Shown here piece by piece: positions 40,306 through 49,902 of a stretch of DNA of 64,000 nucleotides. Source of the DNA: Micromonospora qiuiae (GTDB lineage: Bacteria > Actinomycetota > Actinomycetes > Mycobacteriales > Micromonosporaceae); NCBI RefSeq assembly GCF_016863555.1, contig NZ_BOPC01000011.1, positions 62,001 to 126,000 on the forward strand. The letters are read 5' to 3'. The stretch's first letter is position 1. Each line of letters starts with the position of its first letter. The position numbers were made by a program, and so were the translations under genes. A model generated the notes under the pieces. It had not been told where the DNA came from. It did no database searches and saw only the letters and a program-made list of their open reading frames with translations.

Positions 40306-41055
40306 ATGAAGTTCTCAATCCTCGGTCCGCTTGAGGTAACAGTTGGCGGCCATCGCATCACCCTTCCGGAAGCCCGACAGCGGAAAGTCCTGGCCGCTCT
40401 CCTACTGTCGCCCGAATGTCGCACATCCATTCACCGAATAGGGGAAATGGTGTGGGAGGGACAGCAACCGACCACCGCCCGCAAACAGGTCCAGAACTGC
40501 ATCGCCGCACTGCGCCGACGGCTCGTGCTTGCCGGCGCGCCACAGTCGCTGATCGAGACCAGGCCGGAGGGCTACCAGCTCAACATCGAGCCACGCACCC
40601 TGGACGCCACCGTCTTCGTCGAACGCGTCGCGACCGCCCGCCGGCTGGCGACCACCGGGCAGATCGAGGAGACAACCGCGCACTACCGCTCCGCGATGCA
40701 GATGTGGCGCGGTCCTGTCCTCGATGACCTGGACAGTCTCGTCTTCACCACCCGAGCCGCCTGGCTCACCGAACTCCGGCTCGCCGCGTCCGAGGAGTGC
40801 TTCGAGCTGACCCTCCGGCACGGTGGGCACGGCCGGATCGTGAGTGAGCTGATCCAGCTGTGCGCGGAGTATCCCACCCGCGAGCGACTCCACGGTCAGC
40901 TCATGCTCGCGCTCGACCGCGACGGCAGGAACCGGGACGCGTTGGACGTCTACCGCAGACTGCGCCGGCGCCTGACCCGTGAGATGGATGTCGGCCCGAG
41001 CCCTGAAATCGCAGGTATCTACCGCCGGCTCAGCGCGCACGCCTCGGTCGCCTGA
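40306..41055 (+). CDS. SARP-family transcriptional activator (short form)
   Basis: 249 residues; ATG after GGGGGAGGGACAAGC. Residues ~1-95 are the OmpR-like winged helix (FSILGPLEVTVGGHRITLPE; QRKVLAALLLSPECRTSIHR; QVQNCIAALRRRLVLAGAPQ), ~100-245 the bacterial transcriptional activation domain (HYRSAMQMWRGPVLDDLDSL; LTLRHGGHGRIVSELIQLCA; GRNRDALDVYRRLRRRLTRE). No ATPase or TPR domain. Proteins of this form are usually pathway-specific activators of biosynthetic clusters. It is divergent from the mau-like operon with only 190 bp between starts, and the region holds 11-bp-spaced repeats, so that operon is the likely target. Confidence 0.92.
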   Translation: MKFSILGPLEVTVGGHRITLPEARQRKVLAALLLSPECRTSIHRIGEMVWEGQQPTTARKQVQNCIAALRRRLVLAGAPQSLIETRPEGYQLNIEPRTLDATVFVERVATARRLATTGQIEETTAHYRSAMQMWRGPVLDDLDSLVFTTRAAWLTELRLAASEECFELTLRHGGHGRIVSELIQLCAEYPTRERLHGQLMLALDRDGRNRDALDVYRRLRRRLTREMDVGPSPEIAGIYRRLSAHASVA

Positions 41056-41320
41056 ACCGTTCCGCGCCAGCCTCCGCAGCCCGCCTTCCGCCATTTCCAG
41101 ACCGGCCGGAAATCGCCGCCGCACCACCACGAAATCCGGCGATGGAACATGCGACGCACCTCCCGGGCCACTCGGTGTTCCCGTAACTCCAGTCGCCGAA
41201 ATACGCACACCCGAGCACGGGATAAAACTGCCACCCGGAACAGCAGAAAGGTCAGCACCCCTCCCCGACAACTCGGGCAATATTGAAATCTGAAACCCGG
41301 CGCCGAGGTCAGAACCGGTG

Positions 41321-41519
41321 TCACCCGTCCTCCGTGCGCAGTTTACGGTCGTCGCGCAGCTCGACGTACGGCTCCTGGTCGGCCGGGCGCAGCCGCCCGC
41401 GATCGGCCGTGCGGCGCAGCGTCGCCACCCACGCTCCGCCGAACAGGTGAGCCGGCCGCTCCGGAGTGCCCCGGTCGGCTTCCGGCCGGTCGCTCTCGAC
41501 ATCGCCCCCGGCCCGACCC
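41321..41519 (-). pseudogene. 3' remnant of a protein-coding gene
   Basis: On the minus strand a frame without a usable start reads GDVESDRPEADRGTPERPAH, then LFGGAWVATLRRTADRGRLR and PADQEPYVELRDDRKLRTED before a TGA at 41323-41321. Composition and codon bias look like real protein, unlike the other frames here. It is cut off at the palindromic repeat at 41520, where a stop lies in frame. Probably the C-terminal stub of a decayed gene; family not recognised. Confidence 0.35.
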
Positions 41520-41579
41520 GTTGATCAAGCAGTTTGCGTCATGATTGGCGCTCGTCCTGACCAAAACTTCTTGATCAAC
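41520..41579. repeat. Palindromic repeat with GTTGATCAAG arms
   Basis: Arms GTTGATCAAGCAGTTT (41520-41535) and, inverted, GTTGATCAAGAAGTTT (41579-41564) differ at one base; the 28-bp centre is not symmetrical. It resembles small dispersed palindromes common in Micromonospora-type genomes. The rest of 41056-41829 holds no gene I can support, besides the remnant on its left. Confidence 0.7.
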
Positions 41580-41832
41580 CGGGCGGGTCGTCGTGGCCAG
41601 CGGTCTCGTTCGGTGCGGTTTGGTTACTGAGAGCTACGATGAGAACAACTCATTGCGGCGCTGATCTTCCATCGAATAAGCCCGCCAACGCGGTCATAAC
41701 GGACACCAGGTGGGCAATCGTCTCAGCCGTTGAGCAGGCTGAATCGGCACGTCCGCCGCGGTCCGCGAAATAGATTCTGAAAAATCCCCTCGCTGAGCGA
41801 CTAAGACAAAATGAAAGTCACTCAGCGAAGTG

Positions 41833-44121
41833 ATGATCGACAATGTTCCCAACCCGGAGTCAATTCGCGTATCGTCCCCCTTCGTGTCGGCTATCCGATT
41901 CACCGAAGATTCCGGACCCGAGCCGAACCGCCCCCGCACCGGTGTGGCGGAGATCGACCGGGACACCGCGACGACGCCCCCGCGCCGTGACCGTCCGGCG
42001 GCACCGGACACCGGCGCCGAGCGGTCACCGGTACCGGTCGTGGATCCCCGCGAACTGACCGCCCGGTTCGAGGAGGAGAAGCCCGGCCGGAGGCTCTCCG
42101 GCCCGGTCGCTGTCGTCCTGACCGCCGCGACGCTGGCGATCGCCCTGCTGGCGCTCTGGCAGGTGTTCCGGCCACTCGCCCAGGGCAGCAAGTACTACCT
42201 GATCTACTTCCTGGCCGGCGTACTCCCGCTGGTCTTCCTCGCCTATCCGGCCGACCTGCGGCTCCCCCGCCGCCTGCGCCGGCCCCGCACCGACGGCGCC
42301 GGGTCGGACGGTCCGATCGCCCCGGACCCGTCCGGGCCGAGCCGCCTCGACTGGGCCCTGGCCGCCGCAGCGCTGGTCGGCTGCCTCTACCCGGTGCTGC
42401 CGGTCACCCTCTTCGGCGGTGGCGGCGGCTACGACGCCTTCCTCGACCGGCAGGGCCTGCTCGTCGGCATGGACGTGGCGATGGGCACCGTCCTGCTGTT
42501 CCTGCTGTTGGAGGCCTGCCGCCGCACCACCGGCTGGATTCTGCCCGCGGTCTGCCTGCTCTTCCTCGGGTACGGCTACTACGGTGGCCTGCTGCCGCAG
42601 AACTGGGCGGTGGCCCACGCCGGGCTGGACTTCGGGCAGCTCGTGGACGCCTTCTACAACTCCGACAGCGGGTTCTACGGCACCCCGCTGGACGTGGCGG
42701 CCACGTACATCGTGCTGTTCACCATCTACGGGGCGGTGCTCGACCTCTCGGGCGCGGGTCGCTTCTTCGTGGACCTGTCCGCCGCGGCGTTCCGGCGTTC
42801 CCGCACCGCCGCCGGCCGCACAGCGGTGGCCTCCGGCTTCCTGCTCGGCACCGTCTCCGGCTCGGGGGCGGCGACGACGGTCAGCATCGGCGCGGTCACC
42901 TGGCCGATCCTGCGCCGCGCCGGCTACCCGGCGGAACGCGCCGGTGGGATGCTCGCCGCGGCCGGCGTGGGCGCGATCCTCTCCCCGCCGACGCTCGGTG
43001 CGGCGGCCTTCATCATCGCCGAGTACCTCGGCGTGTCCTACCTGCGGGTGCTCGGCTGGGCGATGGTGCCGACCGTGCTCTACTACCTCGGCATCGTGCT
43101 CTCGGTGGAGATCGACGCGCGGCGCTCCGGCGTACGGCCGGCGGCCCTGCAGGCCGGCTCCGCCTGGCGGCTGCTGGCCCGCTCCGGGTACCACTTCGCC
43201 TCGCTGTTCGCCATCGTCGGGCTCCTCGTCGTCGGCGTGTCGGCCACCCGCGCCGTGGTGCTGGCCACCCTGCTCGCGATCGTCCTGTCCATCCTGGACC
43301 GGCAGCACCGGCTCACCCCGGCCCGACTGGTCGCCGCGCTCTCCGGCGGCGTACGCGGCGTACTCGCGGTCACCGTGGTCTGCGCGGCGGCGGGCATCAT
43401 CACCGCCACCACCACGAAGACCGGCCTCGGCCCGCAGACCGCGGCGCTGCTGGTCAACGCCGCCGGCGCGGTCAGTTCCGAGCCGGCTGTGGTGCTCGCG
43501 CTCACCGCCCTGCTCGCCGCCGTCGCACTCAGCCTGCTCGGCCTGGCCGTACCGGTCACCGCGTCCTTCGTGATCGGTTGGGTGATCATCGGGCCGGCCC
43601 TGCTCGGCCTCGGCGTCACTGCCCCGGCCGCGGCGATGTTCGTCTTCTACTTCGCGGTCCTGTCCGAGGTGTCGCCGCCGACCGCGCTGGCCGCGGTCGC
43701 CGCCGCCGCGGTGACCGGCGGCCGGGTCGTGCCGACGATGTGGCACACCCTGCGGTACGCGCTGCCGGCGTACCTCATCCCGCTCGCCTTCGTGATCACA
43801 CCGACCGGACTCGGCCTGCTCGGCATCGGCAGCCCGCAGCGGATCGTCGTCGCCACCATGATCACCGCGCTCGGCGTGGCGGTGCTGGCCGTCGCCGCCG
43901 GCGGCTGGCTGCCCGGCGTCGGCCCGGCCGGGGTGCCGGAACGCCTGCTCGGGGCCGTCGCCGGGCTGACCCTGCTCTGGCTGCAACCCGTGCCCGTCGC
44001 CATCGGCACCGTGCTGGCCGGCGTCATGGCGGTGGGTGTGCTCGTACGACGCGGATCCGCCGGGCCCACCGGCGGGACGCGAGCCGGATCACCGGCACCA
44101 CTCAGGAAGGAGCAAGTGTGA
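41833..44121 (+). CDS. TRAP transporter fused permease (TAXI type)
   Basis: About 762 residues; GTG 41830 and ATG 41833 are adjacent possible starts with no strong ribosome site. A polar ~85-residue N-terminal tail precedes fused small (DctQ-like) and large (DctM-like) membrane subunits, some 17-18 helices in total. Typical text: SGFLLGTVSGSGAATTVSIG, GYPAERAGGMLAAAGVGAIL, SPPTLGAAAFIIAEYLGVSY, GLGPQTAALLVNAAGAVSSE, and FYFAVLSEVSPPTALAAVAA. These match the TRAP fused 4TM/12TM family that works with TAXI binding proteins to import carboxylates or similar anions with sodium or protons. The next gene (binding protein) overlaps by 4 bp. Confidence 0.93.
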   Translation: MIDNVPNPESIRVSSPFVSAIRFTEDSGPEPNRPRTGVAEIDRDTATTPPRRDRPAAPDTGAERSPVPVVDPRELTARFEEEKPGRRLSGPVAVVLTAATLAIALLALWQVFRPLAQGSKYYLIYFLAGVLPLVFLAYPADLRLPRRLRRPRTDGAGSDGPIAPDPSGPSRLDWALAAAALVGCLYPVLPVTLFGGGGGYDAFLDRQGLLVGMDVAMGTVLLFLLLEACRRTTGWILPAVCLLFLGYGYYGGLLPQNWAVAHAGLDFGQLVDAFYNSDSGFYGTPLDVAATYIVLFTIYGAVLDLSGAGRFFVDLSAAAFRRSRTAAGRTAVASGFLLGTVSGSGAATTVSIGAVTWPILRRAGYPAERAGGMLAAAGVGAILSPPTLGAAAFIIAEYLGVSYLRVLGWAMVPTVLYYLGIVLSVEIDARRSGVRPAALQAGSAWRLLARSGYHFASLFAIVGLLVVGVSATRAVVLATLLAIVLSILDRQHRLTPARLVAALSGGVRGVLAVTVVCAAAGIITATTTKTGLGPQTAALLVNAAGAVSSEPAVVLALTALLAAVALSLLGLAVPVTASFVIGWVIIGPALLGLGVTAPAAAMFVFYFAVLSEVSPPTALAAVAAAAVTGGRVVPTMWHTLRYALPAYLIPLAFVITPTGLGLLGIGSPQRIVVATMITALGVAVLAVAAGGWLPGVGPAGVPERLLGAVAGLTLLWLQPVPVAIGTVLAGVMAVGVLVRRGSAGPTGGTRAGSPAPLRKEQV

Positions 44122-45137
44122 GACGGATCAACGTGCGGTTCGCGGCAGGGCTGGGCGCACTGGCCCTCGTCGCGACCGGAGCCGCTGGCTGTGGGGGTCG
44201 TCAGGGCGCCGCGGCCACGGACGACACCGCGAGCGCCGTCACCTGCGAGGTGGCCGAGAACACCCGGGTGGGCATCGCCACCGGCAACGCCACCGGCGTC
44301 TACTACGTGGTCGGCAACGCCCTGGCCGGCCAGCTCGCCGACAGCACCGGCGGCCGGCTGACCGGCACCGCGGCCGAGACCGGTGCCTCGGTCCAGAACA
44401 TCGAACAGCTCGTCGGCGGCCAGTACGACGTGGCGTTCTCCCTGTTCGACACCGCGGTCAACGCGGTGCAGGGCAAGGGCAGTTTCAGCGCACCGCAACC
44501 GGTCGAGGCCCTGGCCCGGATCTACGACAACTACACCCAGGTGGTCGTCCGGGCCGACTCGGGCATCAACTCGGTCGCCGACATGAAGGGCAAAAAGATC
44601 TCCACCGGCTCCCCGAAGTCCGGCACCGAGGTCATCGCCCACCGCCTGCTGGAGGCCGCCGGCCTCGACCCGGCCGCCGACGTCCAAGCCCAGCGGCTCG
44701 ACCTGACCAAGACCGTCGAGGGCATCAAGGAGGGCACCCTGGACGGCTTCTTCTGGTCCGGCGGCCTGCCCACCGGCGGGGTCACCGACCTGTTCACCAC
44801 CGCCAGGGACAAGGTCAAGTTCATCGACATCACGCCGCTGCTGCCCAAGATGAGCGAGCTGAACCCGGCGTACCAGGCCGGCACGATCGGCAAGGACGTC
44901 TACGCCACCACGGCGGACACCCCGACCATCGTGGTCCCGAACGTGTTGCTCGTCCGCAAGGACCTCGACGCCAACGTGGCCTGCGCCATCACCCGGACCG
45001 TGTTCCAACGCAAGGACGCGCTGGCCCAGGCAAACCCCGCTGCCAACGGCATCGCCCTGGACAGCGCCCGCAAGACCGACCCGGTCGGCCTGCACCGGGG
45101 CGCGGTCAAGGCATTGCAGGACCTCGGCGCGAGCTGA
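44118..45137 (+). CDS. TAXI-family TRAP solute-binding lipoprotein, first copy
   Basis: 339 residues; GTG at 44118 overlaps the permease stop (GTGA) and follows AAGGAGCAA. Lipoprotein signal (RFAAGLGALALVATGAAG then C). TAXI features: [78 protein letters not shown] (the [10 protein letters not shown] phosphate/carboxylate-like loop), and GTLDGFFWSGGLPTGGVTDL. It delivers the solute to the permease at 41833. A second TAXI protein is encoded at 48045, after two signalling genes. Confidence 0.93.
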   Translation: MRRINVRFAAGLGALALVATGAAGCGGRQGAAATDDTASAVTCEVAENTRVGIATGNATGVYYVVGNALAGQLADSTGGRLTGTAAETGASVQNIEQLVGGQYDVAFSLFDTAVNAVQGKGSFSAPQPVEALARIYDNYTQVVVRADSGINSVADMKGKKISTGSPKSGTEVIAHRLLEAAGLDPAADVQAQRLDLTKTVEGIKEGTLDGFFWSGGLPTGGVTDLFTTARDKVKFIDITPLLPKMSELNPAYQAGTIGKDVYATTADTPTIVVPNVLLVRKDLDANVACAITRTVFQRKDALAQANPAANGIALDSARKTDPVGLHRGAVKALQDLGAS

Positions 45138-45199
45138 CCAAAGGTGGCCGGGCCGGGTGGTGACGTTCGGTCCGGTCGCCCCGACCTCGGGAGAACCCC

Positions 45200-47662
45200 G
45201 TGCCGCTGTCCACCCTGGCCCGCGTACGCCGGCACAACCGCCCGTCCGGGCACACCGACCGGCTGTGGTCTGTGCGTACCCAACTACTCGCCCCGATCCT
45301 GGTCGCCACCGCCGGTCTGGTCGTGCTGGGCGCGATTCAGACCGGCAACGCGCTCGCCGCCTCCGCCGACGCGCAGCGTGCCCGGACCCTGGCCGGCACC
45401 GCCACCGCCACCGTGTCCCTGGTCCACGAACTGGAGCGGGAACTCGGCGAGACCGCCGCCCTGCGGCTACGCGGCGGGACGTCCGGCCGGCCGTTGGTCG
45501 ACGCCCAGCGGCAGCGGGTGGACCAGGCCGCCGAACGCTACCGCGCCGCCAGCTCCGACGCCCGCCGCGCGGCGCCCGACCTGGATCGCCCCCTGAACGG
45601 CGTGACCGAACACCTCGACCAGCTCGACGAGGCACGGGGCACCGCGCTGCGCACCGACACCGCCGACGGCGTCTTCGTGGCCCTGGCGGAGTCGCTGCTG
45701 GTCGTCGCCGACGCGCTACCCGCCCAGCTGCGCGATCCCGAGCTGGCCAACCGGGCCCGTGAGGTGGCCGCGGTCGCCGCCCAGGAGCATCTGGCCTCGC
45801 TGGAACGCGACCTGCTCCGTACCGTCTTCGGTCGGGGTAGCCTGGCCGAGGGCGAACTCGCCCAGCTCGGCAGGCTGCGCGGCGCGCAGGAACAGCGGCA
45901 GGCCGAGTTCTCCCGGATCGCCGGGGAGGACGCGGCAGCCGCCTTCACCCGCCTGGACGCCGGCACCGACGTCTCCACCGCCCGCCGCATGCGGGAAGGC
46001 GCGTTGAACGCCGAGGCCGAGCCCGCCGCGCTCGCCACCGACGCCGACGCCTGGTACGTGGCCCAGAGCGGGACCATTCGCCGGCTCAACCTGCTGGGCC
46101 GGGAACTTTCCGAGGAACTCGACCGCCGCGCCGTCGCGTTGGCCGCCGACGCCCGCCAGCGGGCACTGGTCACCGGCGGGTCCACCGGCACGCTGGCGCT
46201 TGCCTCGCTGGCCGCCGCCGCCCTGCTGGCGGTGCGCACCAGCCGCCGACTGCGCCGGCTGCGGGTGGCCGCGCTCACCATGGCACACCGGGAACTACCC
46301 GAGCGGATCACCGCGATCTCGGCCGGCGACGCCAACCGGGCGGAGGGACCGGCGTCGCAGCTCGCCGCGGGAATCAGTCGCGGACGGGACGAGATCGCCC
46401 AGGTGGCCGAGGCGTTCGACACCGTCAACCGGGCCGCGCTGCGGCTCGCCGGTGAGCAGGCCGAGCTGCGGATGGACGTGACCCGGATGGTGGAGGCGCT
46501 GGCCCGCCGGATCCGTACGCTGATCACCCGGCAGCTGCGGCTGCTCGACGAGTTCGAGCGGGAGGAGACCGATCCGGACGCGCTGGCCCGGCTCTTCGCG
46601 CTCGACCACCTCGCCGCCCGGATGCGGCGTAACGGGGAAAACCTGCTCGTCCTCGCCGGTGGTGAACTCGGCCGTTCACACGAGGGACCGCACCTGCTGG
46701 CCGACGTCGTACGCGGCGCCGCCTCCGAGATCGAGGAGTACGCCCGGGTCGAGATCGACGTGCCCGTCGTGGCAGTGCACGGGTCGGCGGTGGGCAACCT
46801 GGTGCACCTGCTCGCCGAGTTGCTGGAGAACGCGACCGCGTACTCCCCTCCACAGGCGCCGGTGCACGTGGACGGACGGCGTACGGTCGACGGGCTCACC
46901 CTGCGCGTGCACGATCAGGGCATCGGCGTACGCGATCGCCGGCTCGCCGAAATCAACGAACGGCTGCGAGCGCCCGCCATGCTCTCCAGCGCGGCGGCCG
47001 GCAGCATGGGTCTGCACGTGGTGGCGCACCTGGCCGCCCGGCACGATATCCAGGTACGGCTGCACAGCACCGGCGCGGGCATGGTGGCCCAGGTGGACGT
47101 GCCGGAGGTGCTGCTCACCCGGGCCGAGGAGGTCAACGGTAGGCCCACGATCGGTCCCCGCTCCGCTCCGGCGACCGCCGGTGCCTGGTTCCGGCCGCGA
47201 GCCGCCGAGTCGGTTGAGGCGCCGCCCAGGTTGGACCTGGTGGCCACGCCGCCGAAACGGTTCAACGTCCACCAGGCGCCAACGATGACCCTCCCGATGG
47301 TGCGCAACGGCACCCCCGCAACGGCCACCTGGTCCGGGCCGAGTCCGGACCAGACGGGCGCGACCTGGACGGCGAACAGCACGGCGGCGGGTGGACCAGC
47401 GACGAGCGGGCCGGGGACCGGTGGTCAGCCGGGCTGGACGCCCGGCGGTCGACAGCACGGCACGACCACCACCGGCGGCCTGCCCCGGCGGATCCGCGGC
47501 GGCGGGTTACAGGCCGAACTGCACGACCTGCCGACCCAGCAGGCCCCCGCCGACCTGCTCGACCCCGAGGTGGTCCGGGCCCGGTTGTCCGCCCTCTCCG
47601 CCGGGGTCGCCTCCGCGATGCGAAGTAACCAGACGAAACCCACCGGAGGACCCGAAAAATGA
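45200..47662 (+). CDS. Membrane sensor kinase with NIT-like domain (CvnA type)
   Basis: 820 residues; GTG with GGGAG upstream. Membrane helix ~30-50, an extracellular all-helical domain (~55-325, nitrate/nitrite-sensing-like: [40 protein letters not shown]), second helix ~328-348, HAMP-like linker, then a conservon-type dimerisation region [20 protein letters not shown] and ATPase domain ([21 protein letters not shown]-box near 532; [40 protein letters not shown]). The last ~180 residues are Pro/Gly/Thr-rich low complexity. CvnA-like proteins often lack normal kinase output and act with roadblock and small-GTPase partners. The helical sensor between two TAXI genes suggests it responds to solute binding. 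Confidence 0.88.
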   Translation: MPLSTLARVRRHNRPSGHTDRLWSVRTQLLAPILVATAGLVVLGAIQTGNALAASADAQRARTLAGTATATVSLVHELERELGETAALRLRGGTSGRPLVDAQRQRVDQAAERYRAASSDARRAAPDLDRPLNGVTEHLDQLDEARGTALRTDTADGVFVALAESLLVVADALPAQLRDPELANRAREVAAVAAQEHLASLERDLLRTVFGRGSLAEGELAQLGRLRGAQEQRQAEFSRIAGEDAAAAFTRLDAGTDVSTARRMREGALNAEAEPAALATDADAWYVAQSGTIRRLNLLGRELSEELDRRAVALAADARQRALVTGGSTGTLALASLAAAALLAVRTSRRLRRLRVAALTMAHRELPERITAISAGDANRAEGPASQLAAGISRGRDEIAQVAEAFDTVNRAALRLAGEQAELRMDVTRMVEALARRIRTLITRQLRLLDEFEREETDPDALARLFALDHLAARMRRNGENLLVLAGGELGRSHEGPHLLADVVRGAASEIEEYARVEIDVPVVAVHGSAVGNLVHLLAELLENATAYSPPQAPVHVDGRRTVDGLTLRVHDQGIGVRDRRLAEINERLRAPAMLSSAAAGSMGLHVVAHLAARHDIQVRLHSTGAGMVAQVDVPEVLLTRAEEVNGRPTIGPRSAPATAGAWFRPRAAESVEAPPRLDLVATPPKRFNVHQAPTMTLPMVRNGTPATATWSGPSPDQTGATWTANSTAAGGPATSGPGTGGQPGWTPGGRQHGTTTTGGLPRRIRGGGLQAELHDLPTQQAPADLLDPEVVRARLSALSAGVASAMRSNQTKPTGGPEK

Positions 47663-48048
47663 CCAACGTCAGCCACGGCCTCGACTGGCTCCTGGCGAAC
47701 TTCGCCGAGCAGGTCCCCGACGTGTCGCACGCCCTCGCCGTCTCCGGAGACGGCCTGCGGCTGGCGGCCTCGCCCCGTCTCTCCACCGACCAGGCGGACC
47801 AGCTCGCCGCGGTGATCAGCGGCCTGGCCAGCCTGACCGTAGGCGCCGCACGCCTGATGTCCGCCGGCCGGGTCCGGCAGCAGATCGTCGACATGGACGG
47901 CGGCGTACTGCTGGTGATGGCGGTCGGCGACCGGGCCCTGCTCGGGGTGCTGGCCGCCTCCGGCTGCGACCTCGGCCAGATCGGCTACGAGACGGCCACG
48001 CTGGTCCAGCGGGTCGCCGAAGCCCTTGAACCGGCGGTGCGCGCATGA
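47659..48048 (+). CDS. Roadblock/LC7-domain protein (CvnB type)
   Basis: 129 residues; ATG overlaps the kinase stop (ATGA) and follows GGAGG. Single roadblock domain: [80 protein letters not shown] and [20 protein letters not shown]. In conservons CvnB joins CvnA and the GTPase CvnD. No DUF742 protein or GTPase follows; a second TAXI binding protein takes that place. Acts at the inner face of the membrane with the kinase at 45200. Confidence 0.93.
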   Translation: MTNVSHGLDWLLANFAEQVPDVSHALAVSGDGLRLAASPRLSTDQADQLAAVISGLASLTVGAARLMSAGRVRQQIVDMDGGVLLVMAVGDRALLGVLAASGCDLGQIGYETATLVQRVAEALEPAVRA

Positions 48049-49013
48049 GCAAGCGATTTGGATTGGTGGCGATGCTGCTGGCGGTCGTACTGGTCGCCGC
48101 TTGCGGCACTGAGCAGACCCCGCAAGCCCGGCCGTGGCACGACGGGCGGATCTTCCTGGCCACCGGCAACACCACCGGGGTCTACTACCAGCTCGGTGGC
48201 GGGTACGCCGACATCATCAGCCGCCATCTGTCCGGCTACGAGGCCCGCGCCGAACCGACCGGCGCCTCGGGAGAGAACATCACCCGGCTGGTCGAGGGCG
48301 ACATGGAGATCGCCTTCAGCCTGGCCGACACGGCGGCGGACGCCACCGCCGGACGCGGTGCCTTCTCCGGCCGGCCTCAGCCGGTGCGGGCCCTGGCCCG
48401 GGTCTACAGCAACTACACGCACGTGGTCGTCCGGGTGGACGCCCAGATCACCGGCCTGGCGATGCTGCGCGGCAAGCGGGTCTCCACCGGTTCACCGAAG
48501 TCCGGTACCGACGTCATCGCCGGCCGGTTGCTCACCGCCGCCGGGCTCGATCCGGACCGGGACGTACGCCGGGCGCGGTTGTCGCTGCCGGAGACGGTGG
48601 CCCGGATGCGGGCCGGCACGTTGGACGCGATGTTCTTCTCCGGCGGACTGCCCACCCCGGGCATCGCCGACCTGCTCAACGGCGCACGGGACCAGTTCGC
48701 CCTGCTGCCGGTCGCCGATCTGATCGAACCGCTCAGCGCCACGCACGGATCGGTCTACACCACCGCCGAGCTGCCCCGCAAGACGTACGACACGCCTGCG
48801 GGCACCCCGACCGTGACGGTGGCCAACGTGATCCTGGTCAGCGCGGACATGCCCGACCAGTTGGCGTACGACCTGACCCGGCTGCTCTTCACGTACCAGG
48901 CCGACCTGGCCGCCGCCCACCCCGAGGCCCGCAACTTCGACCGCCAGAGTGCCGCCACCACCGACCCCATCCCCCTGCACCCCGGCGCCGCCCGCTATTA
49001 CCAGGGCGGCTGA
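48045..49013 (+). CDS. TAXI-family TRAP solute-binding lipoprotein, second copy
   Basis: 322 residues; ATG overlaps the roadblock gene's stop (ATGA). Lipoprotein signal ([18 protein letters not shown]). TAXI features parallel the first copy: [99 protein letters not shown]. The two differ widely outside the motifs, so the duplication is old. Because it ends the operon and is coupled to the kinase and roadblock genes, it may sense solute for the kinase rather than feed the permease; inference. Confidence 0.92.
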   Translation: MSKRFGLVAMLLAVVLVAACGTEQTPQARPWHDGRIFLATGNTTGVYYQLGGGYADIISRHLSGYEARAEPTGASGENITRLVEGDMEIAFSLADTAADATAGRGAFSGRPQPVRALARVYSNYTHVVVRVDAQITGLAMLRGKRVSTGSPKSGTDVIAGRLLTAAGLDPDRDVRRARLSLPETVARMRAGTLDAMFFSGGLPTPGIADLLNGARDQFALLPVADLIEPLSATHGSVYTTAELPRKTYDTPAGTPTVTVANVILVSADMPDQLAYDLTRLLFTYQADLAAAHPEARNFDRQSAATTDPIPLHPGAARYYQGG

Positions 49014-49082
49014 CCTGTTCGTGTTGATCCCCGCCCGGCCCCCTGACGTGCCTGGACCCGCCCGCCCTATTGCCGGTCTCGC

Positions 49083-49892
49083 TCATCGGTAGAGCAGGCG
49101 GGCCATTCGGCGCGACGCGATCAGCAGGCCGGCGGCCAGCGCCACGATCAGGTAGAGCACGTCGAGCAGCCAGTCCCAGCCCGCTGTGCCGACGGTCACG
49201 CCGCGGATCAGGTGCACCGCCCGGTAGAGCGGGCTCAACTCGACCAGCCAGCGCAGCACCACCGGGTACGCCTCGGCGGGCACGAAGGTGCCGGAGAACA
49301 GGAACAGGACGAACTGCGCCGAGCCCATCAGGTCGAAGTCCTGCCAGCTGCGCATGAACGTGGAGATCGCCATGCCCAGCGCCCCGAACGCGAAGCCGAC
49401 CAGCACCGCCGCCGGGAACGCGGCGAGAGCGCGGGCGGGGACGGTCAGGTCCATCACCACCATCACCACCAGGAACGCGCCCGAGTACGCACTGCCCCGC
49501 AGCATCGCCCAGGCCAACTCCCCGAGGGCGATCTCGAACGGCTGCACCGGGGTGGCGATCACCCCGTCGTACAGCTTCATGTACTTCATCTTGCCGAAGA
49601 AGTTGAAGGTGGTCTCCGCGAGCGCGCCGGTCATCGCCGACGAGGCGAGCATGGCCGGGGCGACGAAGGCCGCGTACGTGACGACCTCGCCGCCGGGCAG
49701 CGTCAGGTCGCCGATCAGCGCACCCACCCCGACGCCGATCGACAGCAGGTACAGCAGTGGCTCGACGAAGCCGGAGACGAGCAGCAACCAGTACACCGAC
49801 TTCAACGCCGCGATGTTGCGTTCGGTGACCGACGCCGACCGCCGCGACGCGGCGGAGATGTCGACCAGCCGGGGCAGCACCAGACTGACCAC
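49083..49892 (-). CDS. ABC-2 type exporter permease (NodJ-like), second of pair
   Basis: 269 residues; GTG at 49892 with GGAGGAGTGTC upstream. Six hydrophobic helices with ABC-2 hallmarks: FVEPLLYLLSIGVGVGALIG, TYAAFVAPAMLASSAMTGAL, FFGKMKYMKLYDGVIATPVQ (the conserved amphipathic motif), FLFSGTFVPAEAYPVVLRWL, LSPLYRAVHLIRGV. NodJ/DrrB-like permeases export oligosaccharides, lipids or drugs. It follows the paired permease gene by 10 bp. The likely ATPase is at 52896, separated by unrelated genes. Confidence 0.92.
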   Translation of the reverse strand: MVSLVLPRLVDISAASRRSASVTERNIAALKSVYWLLLVSGFVEPLLYLLSIGVGVGALIGDLTLPGGEVVTYAAFVAPAMLASSAMTGALAETTFNFFGKMKYMKLYDGVIATPVQPFEIALGELAWAMLRGSAYSGAFLVVMVVMDLTVPARALAAFPAAVLVGFAFGALGMAISTFMRSWQDFDLMGSAQFVLFLFSGTFVPAEAYPVVLRWLVELSPLYRAVHLIRGVTVGTAGWDWLLDVLYLIVALAAGLLIASRRMARLLYR

Positions 49893-49902
49893 GACACTCC
49901 TC

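Noticed and set aside
40979..41293. Plus-strand 104-codon frame after the SARP gene
   Set aside because: No ribosome site, overlaps the SARP 3' end, composition is Pro/Arg/Thr-rich without family likeness.
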